Source of the DNA: Cadophora sp. MPI-SDFR-AT-0126
Lineage: Eukaryota > Ascomycota > Leotiomycetes > Helotiales > Ploettnerulaceae
Length of the DNA: 64,000 nucleotides
Reading direction: 5' to 3'
Assembly (NCBI GenBank): GCA_020747065.1
Contig: JAGMVK010000023.1
Location: 496,001-560,000 of the forward strand
This document shows positions 22,328-33,986 of the stretch, in pieces (position 1 is the stretch's first letter; each line of letters opens with the position of its first letter). The translations under genes were made by a program, and so were the position numbers. The notes beneath the pieces were generated by a model. It was not told where the DNA came from, ran no database searches, and saw nothing but the letters and a program-made list of their open reading frames with translations.

Positions 22328-24000
22328 TCTCTCATTGAATTTCTTCCAGAATTTTGCGAATAGAAAACAAATATAATTTGTATAAGTAGGTGTTATTCAT
22401 AGAAGAGCTAAATAGGTGGATAAGGTTGGGAAATGCTGTAAATTATATACAGAATAATACATCATACCGTATCATATTACTTTTGAGTACTAATTTGGCG
22501 TAATGGTGATACTTTGATGTTCGGATATAACGGAACGGCACCAGTGCTACCTTACAAATCGAAGACAGTCTCGTCCCCATAGCTGCTCTCGTCAATTTTC
22601 GCCTTAGTCATCATTGGTATTAGTATCCACACACCAATGTATTAGTCCCTAGCTCCGAAATTGAACCCATCAACTTTGGGACTGAATTCCGTGAAAGTCC
22701 AGGCTGGCACGGTGCGTTTTCAGGTCAGTTGCGACCAAAATGCATCTGAAAACGCTATAATATATCTTTTAGTAGGTGTTTATACCTTAAAGCCAAGCTT
22801 CGTACTACTTCGAGACGGTTTTATGGAAGTTTGATTGGGCATCTCCTATATTTAGGCGGGTCAATTCCGGGGCCAGGGACTGTAACACAACCGCGGGAAT
22901 GATCAGAGGATATCAAAACGTGTTTTAGAAGAGACCTAGTAACAACCTTGTGTGCCACTTTCTCGTGAGGGTATAACGGGTAGTACCGCTATCAGAACAC
23001 CAGACAGCAAAAAACAGCAAAGATGACTATAGTACAGTTTGAGTGGCTTTCGACGGAAGATAGCGAGACAGGGTTGATCCGATCATGCTCTCGTAACTAC
23101 TGCTACCAGCGGATGATGAACCACCAGATCAGGAGGCAAGTTTTCTTACCAACGGGGAGTTGATGCATCTTCATCTTGCCCAGGAACTTTGAATCACCTC
23201 ATAATGTCACAAAGTCAAGGCACGGAAGGTACAGGCGAGTGATATAGTGCTATTGTTGCGACTTAACTTAAGCAACCGGCCCTCACAAAATGAGCCTGCC
23301 TCGAACTGGCTTTATTATAAGAGTTGCATCCCGAGGCAAACGACAACAGAGCCTAGCCACATCACCAGTCATGTGACAGGGACTCCTAATTATTTCGTAC
23401 AGGGCCTAAATAATGTTAGTTTCTCGTCTGTGCACTCTGCCACAGCCTTACTTGCGAAGGGAAGAATAAACTGTGAAATTAGACGATGTTATTGCCCTTA
23501 AAAATTCGCCTGGATTTGACATACTAGGTTCCCTGAACATCTACCTCGTATCTTGTCGAATTAACCCTCTTCCATAATCTGAGCGCGCACAGCCTTACCA
23601 CCTGTTGCAATATAATGCAGTTGAATGAACTTTATTCATTTCCCCTAATATTTTGTATAATAACCACAAGCTTCAATCACCGCTCCACATGATTTTGGCA
23701 TTTTCTTGACTAATTGTCTATGTCTAGATAACAAGGGTCCAGACAGGTGCCGAGGTAATACCAAAGTCTCACCTACGAGACTCTGAGCGCACCGTTCCAC
23801 GGAATTCTCTATGAGTCGCGGCACTCACCGAAACCATTTACGCTCCGCGGAAGCGAAGGTGGATACGGGAAATCAATCGGCATTGCAATTATTTGCTATA
23901 TTGAACAACGGTATGATTGAAAAGCCATAAAGACTTGTCAGGAACTGCGTTTCATTCTCTAGGAAAGACCAACCGACAACGTTTCTAAAACAGCTGCATC
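22328..24000. other. Intergenic region, 1.7 kb
   Basis: AT-rich after 22340. I see no gene, RNA or clear repeat. The last part is the presumed promoter of the hydrolase at 24001. Confidence 0.4.
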
Positions 24001-26151
24001 ATGACGGGACCAAAGCTCGAGTTCGGGGGTCTTCCCATTCCATGGGTACCTACCGTCCGACCTGAGGATACGACAAACATGAATCCATACAAAAAGCAGA
24101 CTCAAAACACGAAGAACCTTCCCGTAGGCTGGAAATTTGCGGAAGGCAGGCGTGCCTTGTACGAAGAGACCACATTTGATGAAGTGGTTGAAATTCCGCT
24201 TAGAGACGGAGTCAAGGTTCGTCAACAGCAAGAAATCTGCAGATAGCATTACTGATCTAGTGGCCAAGATCTACTGCGATATTTTCAGGCCCGTCACGGA
24301 TACCAAAATCCCCGCGATATTGGCAGTAAGCCCATATGGGAAAAATGGACACGGTACGTGAATGGAATTGATATGCGGGCTTGGAACAAACCTGACCGTG
24401 ACACCGCCACAAGGATTCCGGATCTTTGACAACATTCCGTTCCGGCTCGGACTACCGGAGAGCGCTACATCTGGTCTGGAGAAGTTCGAAGGGTAAACAG
24501 GTCTGGATCGAGGTATCAGATAGACGTACTGACATGGCGACGTAGGCCGGACCCTGCAGAATGGTGCCCTCGGGGGTATGCAATCGTCAACGTAGACATT
24601 CGAGGCACCTGGGACAGTGAAGGCGATCTCTATATCGAGGGAAGACAGATGGGTAGGCTGCTGCTCTATTATCAGGAAGGGATTGACTCGGAGATTACTG
24701 ACAACAATCAGGTATGGATGGCTACGACACGGTCGAATTCATCGCATCACAACCATGGTGCAATGGTGCTGTCAGCATGTGTGGAAATTCCTGGCTGGCA
24801 ACGGAGCAGTGGGTGACCGCTATCGAAAAGCCACCTTCACTCAAGTGCCTGGCACCTTGGGAAGGGTTCACGGACATGTATCGAGACTTGATCTGTCGCG
24901 GCGGCGTCCCCAAGGGCAGCTTTACTTCGTTCATCTTTAACAAAACAATTCGCGGCCGAAATCGTCGGGAAGACATCAGCAGCGCGCTCGCCCAATGGCC
25001 CTTTTTCAATGGGTACTGGGAGGATAAAGTCTACGACACCAGCGATCTTACGCTACCCATATATGCGCTTGCAAGCTATTCTTCGGGGAATCATGGTTCT
25101 GGTACCGTGAGAGGCTGGAACAGGGCAGCATCAAAGGACAAATGGATCCGCTTTCATCCGACTCAGGAATGGTTTGATCTTTACACACCAAGATATATCG
25201 ACGACCTGCAACGGTTCTTCGATCGGTATCTGAAAGGCATCGACAACGGGTGGGAGAAAACCCCGAAAGCCAGGGTATCCATTCTTACATATGGGAATCG
25301 TTTTGAGCCTGTATGCTGGTCTGACAGAAATTCATGGGATATCATCTAACACGTTTCTATAGGGCCCAAAATGGGATGTGCCATTCTCTGACTACCCAAT
25401 TCCAGACACCAAGTACAGTAAACTCTACCTGCAGGACTCTGGAAAGTTGGCCACCTCACCACAGGCCAATGAGGGCTCCACCTCCCATCAATCAGATAGT
25501 TACCAAGCAAAGCCGTCCGAATTTGTGCTGACCTTCGACAAAGCGACCTCCATAGTTGGGCACTCAAAAGCGGAGCTTTGGATGTCTTGTAAAGACAAGG
25601 ATGACATGGACGTTTACGTGTCCATCCGCAAGCTGAGCAAGAGCGGAGAGGTTTTGGAACATGTGAATGTTCCATGGGAAAAGCTTCCCGAAGGCATCAA
25701 CACCCAACACGATGTTCCAATGGCACAGACGATCAAGGTGAGCACTTCGATTCAACTGCAAGTAATTTGATAAAGGCATAAAGAAGGCACACTGACCATA
25801 TTTGTGTCACAGTACACAGGACCAACCGGTATCCTCCGTGCTTCGCATCGTGCGCAGGTCCCAGAACGGAGCACCCCCATGCTTCCGTATCACCCACACG
25901 ACAAGGAAGAAAAGGTACCACCAGGGGATATTGTCAAACTCGAAATCTCTCTTTGGCCTATGGGCATTCACTTCGAAGCCGGGGAGGGCCTGTTGTTCCG
26001 AGTCCAAGGCTTTGTTGATACGAGCTCGGATTTCCAGAGTCACATCGACAAGAAACTCGAGAACCTGAACGAAGGTCAGCATACCATTCATTTCGGTGGG
26101 AAGTATGACTCGACGATCATTGTCCCTGTCGTTGCCGTACCCGCGCAATAG
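24001..26151 (+). CDS. CocE/NonD family (S15-like) serine hydrolase
   Basis: Seven exons: 24001-24216, 24269-24353, 24414-24492, 24546-24652, 24712-25310, 25363-25737, 25813-26151; 599 residues. N-terminal part: VEIPLRDGVK then IYCDIFRP, SPYGKNGHG, EKFEGPDPAEWCPRGYAIVN and VDIRGTWDSEG. Catalytic core: DGYDTVEFIASQPWCNGAV and MCGNSWLATEQW with nucleophile Ser at about 189, then APWEGFTDMYRD. DKWIRFHPTQEW probably supplies the catalytic His. The C-terminal jelly-roll (X-Pro dipeptidyl-peptidase C-terminal type) runs from about 390 and includes DMDVYVSIRKL and GPTGILRASHR. Members cleave acyl esters or peptides; substrate unknown. The first two introns require AAG acceptors (24268, 24413). No lesion seen. 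Confidence 0.87.
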
Positions 26152-27149
26152 TTTAGAATAAAACTAGTAGTAGCTCGCAATATGAATTTGAAGGGCTCTC
26201 TATCCATCATACCAGTTCTCCTCCTTTTCGAAGTTTGCTATAAGCGATATGTGCCGAGTATTCAGAAAAGGTTCTGCCGTGAGCATCACTTTGTGAAATG
26301 GAATGCTCTCCAAATTCTTCCATATACCAAAGTTATATGCCTTCAAAGACATCGTATAACCATCGCTTCGGTCCCAGCCCTTCAGGTGATTGCGATTTGA
26401 AATGGACATCGCAGGTGGTGGTCAGTGCTTCACTTTAAACTGATCACCACAACGAAGGTCTGTTGTCGAGGGCACGATTAGAATCAAAATGAAAGTTAAA
26501 ACCCCACGTGGCCGCGATAGCACGAATCTACGACTAATCTTCGACGAAAATGACGGATACGAGGAGCGGGGGGAAGTGAAGCACGGAAAACCACATATGA
26601 GCATATCTACTGCAGGTCATCTAGCTTTCTCTACGGGTTGCTTTGAAATCAGATTGAAATGTCCGATGATCCACTCCCGCAAAGCGTTGATGGATGGCAT
26701 GATCAGGAACCAATGTGAGTCATCAGCTGTAGGTACATATTTCTCGTAATCCTGAAGCTAGATGTGCTGCTCTGCACCTATTCGATTTTCCCCTCCCACG
26801 TCTGTTGACATGTCGCAGACCAGGCTCGCGATCAAGATTCAATGCTCGAATCAGAAACAGAGCTCAACTTCGAGAGTATGTGTGGCATCCAAGCATCGGA
26901 AGGGAAGCGTGATGGTTACACGACAAGGTACAACTGCAGCGTGAGATTCCGCATTGTCGCTCGTGGCGTATGTTTCTCGAAGACTGCCGTCTCTAAGTTA
27001 TTAGGATTTCCTTCTCTCTCGATTTCCTTCTTTCTCGATTTCCCCTTCGCGATTTCCTCTTCACGATTTCCCTCTACGATTTCCCCTTTACGATTTCCTC
27101 CACTCTCTTTCTTTCTCTTTCTTCTACCGGTATTGTATCTGAGCGTTGT
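26152..27149. other. Intergenic region with CGATTTCC-rich tract
   Basis: No convincing gene. At about 27005-27105 the phrase CGATTTCC recurs six or more times with C/T-rich spacers, an imperfect tandem array with a period near 15-17 bases. Confidence 0.5.
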
Positions 27150-27962
27150 TCAGCGTGAGAAATAAAAATCAACTTATTTAATTTAATCATGATTAAATCT
27201 GATCTGATTTGATTTGATTTGATTAGAAATCAAAATTAATCAGATTTATTTATATGCTTTTTAATTATAAAACTTATTATAAAAGATAAATTAAATAAAT
27301 TAATAATTAAGTAATAAGTTAGTAAATTATCAAACTAATGAAACTAAGAAACTAATAATAGAAATAGAAATTAAGGTGTTTACGTTATTTACATAATTTA
27401 AACTTAAGTTACTAGAAGATTCGAAATTGATTATTAATATAAAAGCCAAATTAATATAGAAAATAATATGAATAAGCTTAAATTATTAGTTTATAAGTCA
27501 AGGAATAAAATATATTAATAATATAGCTTATTAAGTATTATATTACTTAAAAAGCTAAGTTTTAATAATAAATAACTCTTATTGTAAAGTGGGCTTTAGG
27601 GTTTACTTTCAGTGCCTTAGACAAGAACGCTAAAAGGAGCATCTGTTCTTCGGGATAGATATAAGAAGCCTCCTCTACATGTATTTTAGAAGAATTGAAG
27701 ACTTTTCCACCTCAGTTTTGAAGACCTAGTGCTCGCAGGGCTTAGCACCTAGTGCTTTGCACCTCGATTTAGTTCTTTTGTTTTTGGTGTCTTTACATTA
27801 TTATTATTATGGTTTTCGTCGGGATTTATCGGTTATCTACGGTATTACTATTAAGTCGGATAAGTCCGAATTAATTTTGATTAGGGTTCAAAAACACTTG
27901 ATTTGATTTGATTAAGTGACTCTAATCAAATCAAATCAAATCAAATCATTTCTCACGCTGGC
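27150..27962. mobile_element. AT-rich inverted-repeat element, RIP-degraded
   Basis: The ends are complementary: CAGCGTGAGAAAT at about 27151-27175 and ATTTCTCACGCTG at about 27950-27962. Both sides are followed inward by runs of the GATTT/AAATC pentamer (TGATTTGATTTGATTTGATT near 27208, AATCAAATCAAATCAAATCA near 27921). The 27180-27590 interior is extremely AT-rich with no open frames, as expected for RIP. The right end is followed by GGCGCCGTTGTT and the left is preceded by GCGTTGTT. Class is undetermined; a decayed LTR or foldback element are both possible. Confidence 0.55.
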
Positions 27963-28595
27963 GCCGTTGTTTCATGTAAGTATACCCTCATACGATTACG
28001 CTTTAACGTGATATCGATGAGACAAGCTAGCTAGTATACCTTGTCAGGATTCCCTGTTAAAATACAAATACAAGAATCTCCTGAAAAATACAAATCGATC
28101 GAATTTACCATGACTGCTTTCCCACAGTGGAACCCTGAATTTTGTACAGGAAAGCACTGAATTCTGTAATATGGTGAGATTACAGCCAAAATTCAGTGAT
28201 CTGCTGTAACCCCCCCCCCCCCCCTTGGGCTGGCCCCAGTGTTCTAGAATCTTAAAAATACCCAAGGAAAGTGTTGCCGCTCCCTTGGTGTCTCGATATT
28301 CCCAGTGGGCCAGTACATTCAGCATTCAAAGTAATTGCCTTCCGCGCTGTCTCTTTCATGACTCTCACTCCTCACTTCGTCTGGTTCTTTTTATCCGATA
28401 GCAGAAGCCATGTCCTTCACTTGGTTCGTTGTCATGTATGCGAATGTTTTCATCCGCTTCCAAGTTCTCCAGCAAAATTGCAATTCATTCCATTCAATTC
28501 TACCTTATAAGGCATGAGCATATCGACATGTCGATTTATCCTCAGAACCTATTTACATCACAAAAATCCCGTACATCAACCCCGGCACTTTTTCC
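27963..28595. other. Intergenic region with poly(C) tract
   Basis: 15 consecutive C at 28210-28224. Otherwise this is the 3' flank of the oxidoreductase gene with no gene seen. Confidence 0.4.
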
Positions 28596-29606
28596 TCATG
28601 GCCTTTGAACCCGAACCACAACTTTTCCCCTCGCTCTCCCGGTCTTCAGTCGCTCAAAAGCCTTCGGAACATCGTCAAACTCGAATGTAGAGTCCAAAAC
28701 TGCCCGCAACTTTCCTTCCTGGATCCATTTTGCAAGCTGCTCAAAGGAAGCAGTGTTCGCTTTTGCCGTGACCAAGACATATGTCCTTTTCCCACCGCCC
28801 AAGAAGCCAGGAAGCATCATATTGCTGACCAACTGCCTTATAGCACTCAGGCTGATTCCCAACCCGACCTGCAGAAATTTCCCGTTCGGCTCTAGGAACG
28901 TATGCGACATCTTGTACAAGTTTGCCGGGGAACCGACATTGTCGAGAACAACGTCAAAGGCTTGCCCTTTGCTTTGCAATTGCTTGATGATATCTCCAGA
29001 CTTGTAGTCGAGTACCTCATCAGCCCCAAGACTTTTACAGAGCTCGATGTTGGCAGTGGAGCAAGATGTCGTCACGTAACACCCGAGCGCCTTGGCAATC
29101 TGTATCGACAGAACCCCCGTGCCTCCCGATCCGCCGTTGATAAAAACTCTGGTGCTTTGCTTGACGTGTGGCTGCAATGCTTGGTACGATGTCATTCCAA
29201 CAGCAGGGATCGACGCCATGCTGTCCAGATCCTGTCCTTCTGGCACCAATGCGATCGCATCTTTCGAGACTGCGACGAACTCTGCGATAGAACCACTACC
29301 AAGAACTCCTTCACATGCCCCAAAAACAACATCGCCAACATTGAAAGAAGTCACATTCTTCCCAATCTTCGTGATGCGGCCGCATACATCCATCCCAGGC
29401 GTGACAGGTGATCGGAACATCAGCTTCTTAGCCAGATCAAGTTCCAACATTTTGTGTTCGACGGGGTTCAGTGCCGCGCTGTATGTCTCCACCAGAACTT
29501 GAGAGTCGGTAATTGTTGGTTTAGGAATACCTTCAGGGGCCAAAAACAGTCTCTCCTCGACAGGGCCTGGTGCAGAACGGCATTGCCATGCTTTCATCAT
29601 GTCCAT
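28596..29606 (-). CDS. Zinc-free MDR oxidoreductase (quinone-reductase-like)
   Basis: A complete intronless gene of 336 residues, usual for quinone-oxidoreductase/enoyl-reductase-type medium-chain dehydrogenases. The catalytic domain has SAALNPVEHKM and TPGMDVCGRITKIGKNV (GHE/GxDxxG-type region without the zinc ligands of alcohol dehydrogenases). The Rossmann domain has FINGGSGGTGVLSIQIAKALG, a nucleotide-binding GGxGGxG (about 158-164), then VTTSCSTANIELCKSLGAD, the pattern of NADPH-dependent members. The C-terminal FEQLAKWIQEGKLRAVLDST is also typical. It begins MDMMK; three in-frame ATGs lie within four codons and I use the first. The nearest gene is over 2 kb away, so no pathway can be inferred from context. 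Confidence 0.9.
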   Translation of the reverse strand: MDMMKAWQCRSAPGPVEERLFLAPEGIPKPTITDSQVLVETYSAALNPVEHKMLELDLAKKLMFRSPVTPGMDVCGRITKIGKNVTSFNVGDVVFGACEGVLGSGSIAEFVAVSKDAIALVPEGQDLDSMASIPAVGMTSYQALQPHVKQSTRVFINGGSGGTGVLSIQIAKALGCYVTTSCSTANIELCKSLGADEVLDYKSGDIIKQLQSKGQAFDVVLDNVGSPANLYKMSHTFLEPNGKFLQVGLGISLSAIRQLVSNMMLPGFLGGGKRTYVLVTAKANTASFEQLAKWIQEGKLRAVLDSTFEFDDVPKAFERLKTGRARGKVVVRVQRP

Positions 29607-30885
29607 CTTGAGTTAACGTGGAAGCGATGTCGAGAGATGACGCCGAATAATGCAGTTGTTCATGAGAAAGAGCTCACCTTGTTGTCACCGGGTCTATATC
29701 AGCAATTCATGATTTTTTCAGACCCTAGAGCACGGTGGCTAAAGGTGGATAAGAGTTAAATTGGCTCTAGCTGAATGCAATACCTCCGTACGTCCCGGAA
29801 CCTAGTTAAACTAGTCAACCAAAGGATCCTGCACTTCATACGGAGAAGCGAGACATCCCTAAAATTGCCTTAAGCGGAACTCGTACTTCAAAGCTTCGGA
29901 TTGGACCACCTGACGCGTGGCAAAGGCAATCCGAGAAATCCGAAAAAGCCATTTCTAGAGTTTGTGTTCCATGGCTTGCCTTTTGGATGATTGGTCAGTC
30001 AGGCAGGAAAAGATAAGCTCCGGCTCTCCGTGCCATGGGACTTGTCTAATCAAGCATATTTTGGCTCATGTTTTGTGGTGTAGAGGTCTTTCAAATCATT
30101 CCAGGATCAGAGCACGTTGCCCGGAACTTTCTTGTGGCCTCAGAAATTCTAGTATTATACTGTAGATGGAAAGAAATGAGAATTCACACTCAAATATACT
30201 GCTGAACCAAATTCGTCATGCCTTCTCGTACTCGTACTTAGCCTTGCAGCGCCCGATGGCAATTTATGTTGGCTCGGCCTGGCCTCGACCAGTTTGCCGT
30301 GAGGTGATTAGGTAGAGGAGCTGCAGGCTATTGTAGTCACGACTTTACGGCATGACTCTTGCTGCATCGGCGCGGCGTGCAGCCGTGACATCAGGAAATT
30401 ACAGCCAGAAAGAGCTGGGCGTTTCATGCCGTCTTCTGGACTTACTTGGACGAGCGGTTCTTTGGCGAGCGGGACAGAGAAGTTATTGGTAAGGACTTGT
30501 GGAAGACACGACTACATCTCTTAAGTGAGGAGGAGCGACAGGCTATGGAGCCGTTTGTACAGCAGAAGATGGACGAGTCTCAGGAACGAACGGGACAAAC
30601 GAGCTTGACCTCCGACGATTGGCAAAGAACCGAATAATGTTCCACCGCGTGCATATTGCTGGTGAGGCTCTATTTGATCATTACTGGAAGATCCAGCTCC
30701 AAGACTTGTCTTCATTTTTATATACCAGCAAGTGTTGCTCATCTATGGGGTCCGATGGGATATTCCTCCTCGAGCTAAACGTTCCTCCTCAATAAGCTTT
30801 TTCCTGTTTCAACTGCAGGGAGCAGCTCGCTTATAACAATAGCCGTTTGAAGATACTTCGTACTTCGTACTGTAGTACTACAGTA
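29607..30885. other. Intergenic region
   Basis: A plus-strand frame at 30446-30637 encodes 63 very hydrophilic residues (LHLLSEEERQAMEPFVQQKM) that I cannot identify; it may be a leftover exon. CTTCGTA is repeated just before the element at 30886. Confidence 0.35.
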
Positions 30886-31174
30886 TCCCCCTCCCCCCCC
30901 CCCCCCCCCCCGGGCTTGAATGTTAAATGTAAAGAAAACTGGACCTCGTGTGGGTAGCTGCTAGGGGTGTCTATCCAATAATTCAGTGGATTTTCAGCCT
31001 CGAGCAGGGCTCAGGTGTCTCTCGAACTTTCTAAAGCCACCCTTGCGTTTACAACAGACCTATTTCTGGCTCGTGCTTCAGGCTTTATCCAGGGCCTCTG
31101 ACCATTCAGGACTTTAAAACTAGGTCTGTAGCCCACAAAAGTTCACATTTAACATTCAAGCCGGGGGGGGGGGA
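30886..31174. mobile_element. Foldback element with homopolymer C/G ends
   Basis: The left end is TCCCCCT followed by 19 C (30893-30911) and GGCTTGAATGTTAAATGT. The right end is the complement, ACATTTAACATTCAAGCC then 11 G (31163-31173) and A. The arms are about 40 bases, the total is 289 bases, and TA flanks both ends (30884-30885, 31175-31176). The interior has no reading frame. It fits a TA-inserting MITE whose ends expanded as C runs. Confidence 0.7.
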
Positions 31175-31618
31175 TAGTAGGGGTAATAGTTGTCACTGCA
31201 GGGGGTGCTGCTCTAACTTAAGTAGGGAATAATGCTCGGAATTTGGAAACCCTATTGGACAATTTCCCCTGTTATCGAAGAACTCTCTAGAAGTCTTGGC
31301 TATAACTATTCCCCCGACTACCAAAGTATGTCATAGCTTCGGGGATCTCCTGCATAAACGTCGGCCTCTGTTTCGGGAGCCACAGGGGTTAGTACAGCAG
31401 TCAAGTATTGTCATGGCATAAGCAAGGGTGCGAATTCCTCTCCGCCTTGCAATATGCTACCATAACAACGTAAGGAAATGGAAAAATACCAGGGTATAAA
31501 GTACTCTTTGATAGTAATTTCAGAGTTAAAGAAGGGGGGGTTTTTTATATCGAATATAGAAAAGGTTATACAACATTGAAAGTCGTGAGTGGAGCTCAGA
31601 CCGCTGTCGACCATCTCC
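31175..31618. other. Intergenic region between elements
   Basis: No gene seen. A phrase AGGGTGCGAATTCCTCT near 31427 vaguely recalls a tRNA T-arm but does not fold. Confidence 0.3.
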
Positions 31619-31890
31619 TTACGAGCCGACCAGCATGGGTCTGTGCGCTACAGGGCATTTTACAGCCAAATGAGAAAAAGTAATTCTTTAGTAAAATAAT
31701 AATTCCAAAATCTAGTTAAGCGAAAGCCAGATTTGCTTCTTATTAATCGTTTGCTATAAGAACAAAGGAAAAGTATTAAGCTTTCGCTAATATATCTAGG
31801 CCTAAAATCATCGACTTTGTGTTTTCAAAGCCTGAAAGGGCCTCGCTAAACAGCCTGTAGCGCACAGACCCGTGCTGGCAGGCTCGTTAA
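31619..31890. repeat. Inverted-repeat element, about 270 bp
   Basis: The left arm 31619-31663 (TTACGAGCCGACCAGCATGG then GTCTGTGCGCTACAGGG) pairs with the right arm 31849-31890 (CCTGTAGCGCACAGACCCGT then GCTGGCAGGCTCGTTAA) with a few mismatches. TTA/TAA sits at the outer ends. The interior is AT-rich and non-coding. It is a MITE-like element from a different family than its neighbours. Confidence 0.65.
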
Positions 31891-32080
31891 CTGCGATTCC
31901 ATGCACCATCCTGAGTCCTGTAAGCGATGCCTGAAGGAAAGGCTACTAAGGCTGAGAACAGCGGTGCCTCGCACGCTAGAGCTCCTTGAACCAGAGGTGC
32001 ATGCCGCGTTAAGGGGATAATAATACTTGAGAGAACCTCCACAGGGCTCAAGGTTTGACTGGGTCTGTACCAAGGGAATA

Positions 32081-32240
32081 CTTTGGTCTTGGGATAAATA
32101 ATCACACCCCTGAGGGTGTTAGAGCACAGACAGATCAAGGATTTTGGGCCAATAAGTAAACTACTACCACTCAGTTTGTATATGGAAAGTGCTAGAAGTA
32201 TAAGCCCTCAGGGGTGTGATTATTTATCCCAAGACCAAAG
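32081..32240. mobile_element. MITE with perfect 36-bp arms and TA duplication
   Basis: The left arm CTTTGGTCTTGGGATAAATA then ATCACACCCCTGAGGG is exactly complementary to the right arm ending at 32240. TA lies outside both ends (32079-32080, 32241-32242), and the palindrome extends one base further (ATA/TAT). The 160-base element has a loop of about 88 bases. It ends about 105 bases upstream of the GPCR start codon, so it lies inside that promoter. Confidence 0.85.
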
Positions 32241-32347
32241 TATGCGGAGAGACTGAACTTTATTTCTCGTTTTATAAGGTACGGCCAGTATCGCATCCCC
32301 ACCCTTTCCGCAAATTTTGCTCACATCTCTTCTGTCGAAACTGCACG

Positions 32348-33685
32348 ATGGGCCAAAATCATTTGACGGACTCCCAGATACATATCCTCGTCATCATCGA
32401 GAAAACTAGTGCTGTCCTTTCCCTCATCGGAACTACGCTCATTATCACTACCTTCTTGAGCATAAAATCCTTCCGGAAGCTGTCAACGACACTCATATTC
32501 TATGCCTCGTTTAGCAATGTCCTATCCAATGTTGCACATCTCGTCGGTGTGGCAGGAATCAGAGCCGGACGCAACAGTGCACTCTGCCAAGTTCAAGCCT
32601 TCCTCCAACAGGCGTAAATATCTCCGCCTTGAAATCGAGTAGCAACAAGCTAACACATCGAGTACGGTAGTTTCATGCCTGCAGATGTGCTTTGGTCCTT
32701 GGCCATGGCTATCAACGTCTACCTTACCTTTTTCCGTCAATACATTGCTGCATCGTTGACGAGATTGAGTTGGAAATATTTCATCATCTGCTACGGACTA
32801 CCATTTGTGCCGGCCGTCGCCTGTCTATTTATTGGTTCCAAAGATCGTGGGAGAATATATGGAAATGCCACTGTAAGCTTTTCATTGTTTTTTCCTAGTA
32901 TTGGAAAGCTAAAATGGATTTATTAGCTTTGGTGCTGGATCTCGACCGACTGGGCAACCCTACGAGTCACGACATTCTATGCCCCAATCTGGACAGCTAT
33001 GTTGACGACGATTGTCATATATATCCTGGTTGGCAACATGATTTTCAAGAAGCGTAGAGAGATCAGAAGTTTGTATTCTCGGGATAAGTATCTCAACACG
33101 CGGAACAACATGCCTTTCAGTGGAATTAAAACAACCGAAGTCCAGATTTCCAGCAGTATTCAGCAGGGCCGAGGATCCTTTGGGAGCTCGGCATGCAACA
33201 GTCTTCCACCACTCAACACAGCTGCAAGGGAAGACCAGTATTCCATCACGATATCCGGTCTGCCGCCTGACCAAGAAAGCCAAGCCCTCAGACCATCGAC
33301 TATGCGAGCCAGCGATAGTCGCTTAGGTCTAGGAGGGTTAGATAGTACCACATGGGCGTATACACAATGTGCCGCTCTCTTCGCTGCCTCGTTGCTTATT
33401 ACATGGGTGCCTTCCAGCGCAAATCGTGTATATAGCCTTCTGTCTGTAGGGAAAGTTAGCTACCCTCTAAATATCTTGTCGGCGATGGTCCTCCCTTTGC
33501 AAGGCTTCTGGAACAGCATTATTTATTTCACAACGTTGAGAAGGGTCTGTAGGGCAGCATGGGACTCCAGACTGAGCATGCGTTCGAACAAACGGCACAT
33601 CCGACTAAACTCAATTGTTAGCAAGGATCAGGGACCTGAAGGCATGATAGAATTTTCTACAAATGTGCCTAGTCGTTCATCCTGA
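32348..33685 (+). CDS. Seven-helix GPCR, cAMP-receptor-like
   Basis: Exons 32348-32613, 32671-32872 and 32927-33685 give 408 residues. Helices: 1 about IIEKTSAVLSLIGTTLIITT; 2 FYASFSNVLSNVAHLVGVA; 3 FMPADVLWSLAMAINVYLTFF (formed across intron 1, characteristic of fungal cAMP-receptor-like GPCRs); 4 YFIICYGLPFVPAVACLFI; 5 FYAPIWTAMLTTIVIYILVG; 6 CAALFAASLLITWVPSSANR; 7 NILSAMVLPLQGFWNSIIYF. A long cytoplasmic loop 3 (about 110 residues, Ser/Thr-rich) and a basic tail fit G-protein coupling. The introns are 57 and 54 bases, the first with GCTAAC as branch site. The protein appears intact. The ligand is unknown. A MITE sits in the proximal promoter. Confidence 0.9.
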
Positions 33686-33986
33686 ATTCATTGATTGATT
33701 AAACTTCGTCTGTTTGGCTATTTTACCTCTTGATACAGAGATTGCATTTGTCACTTGATCTTGCTTCCCTAGTCCCCGAGCTAGGCCATCAAAATGTCTC
33801 AGATCATTAGATAATGCCCTATTCTGCCTGCCCGCTCGCATCAGTCTACTCTTAGACCGAATACCAGGGGGATCTTTTACAGGGGATTGGGCTTCTAAAG
33901 CACTGTAATTTTTGCGGGAGGCCCTTGAAGTCAGTCAGCAATCAGTCAGCCAGTATTCGAATCGGTAGTGATGCGGAGGAGGGACA
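33686..33986. other. Intergenic region
   Basis: 3' flank of the GPCR gene; AGTCAGTCAGCAATCAGTCAGCCAG-type short repeats occur near 33928. Nothing else seen. Confidence 0.3.

Noticed and set aside
27005..27105. CRISPR-like array from repeated CGATTTCC
   Set aside because: The units are too short and irregular, and the genome is eukaryotic.
28605..29502. Plus-strand frames of up to 169 codons
   Set aside because: Antisense shadows of the intact MDR oxidoreductase.
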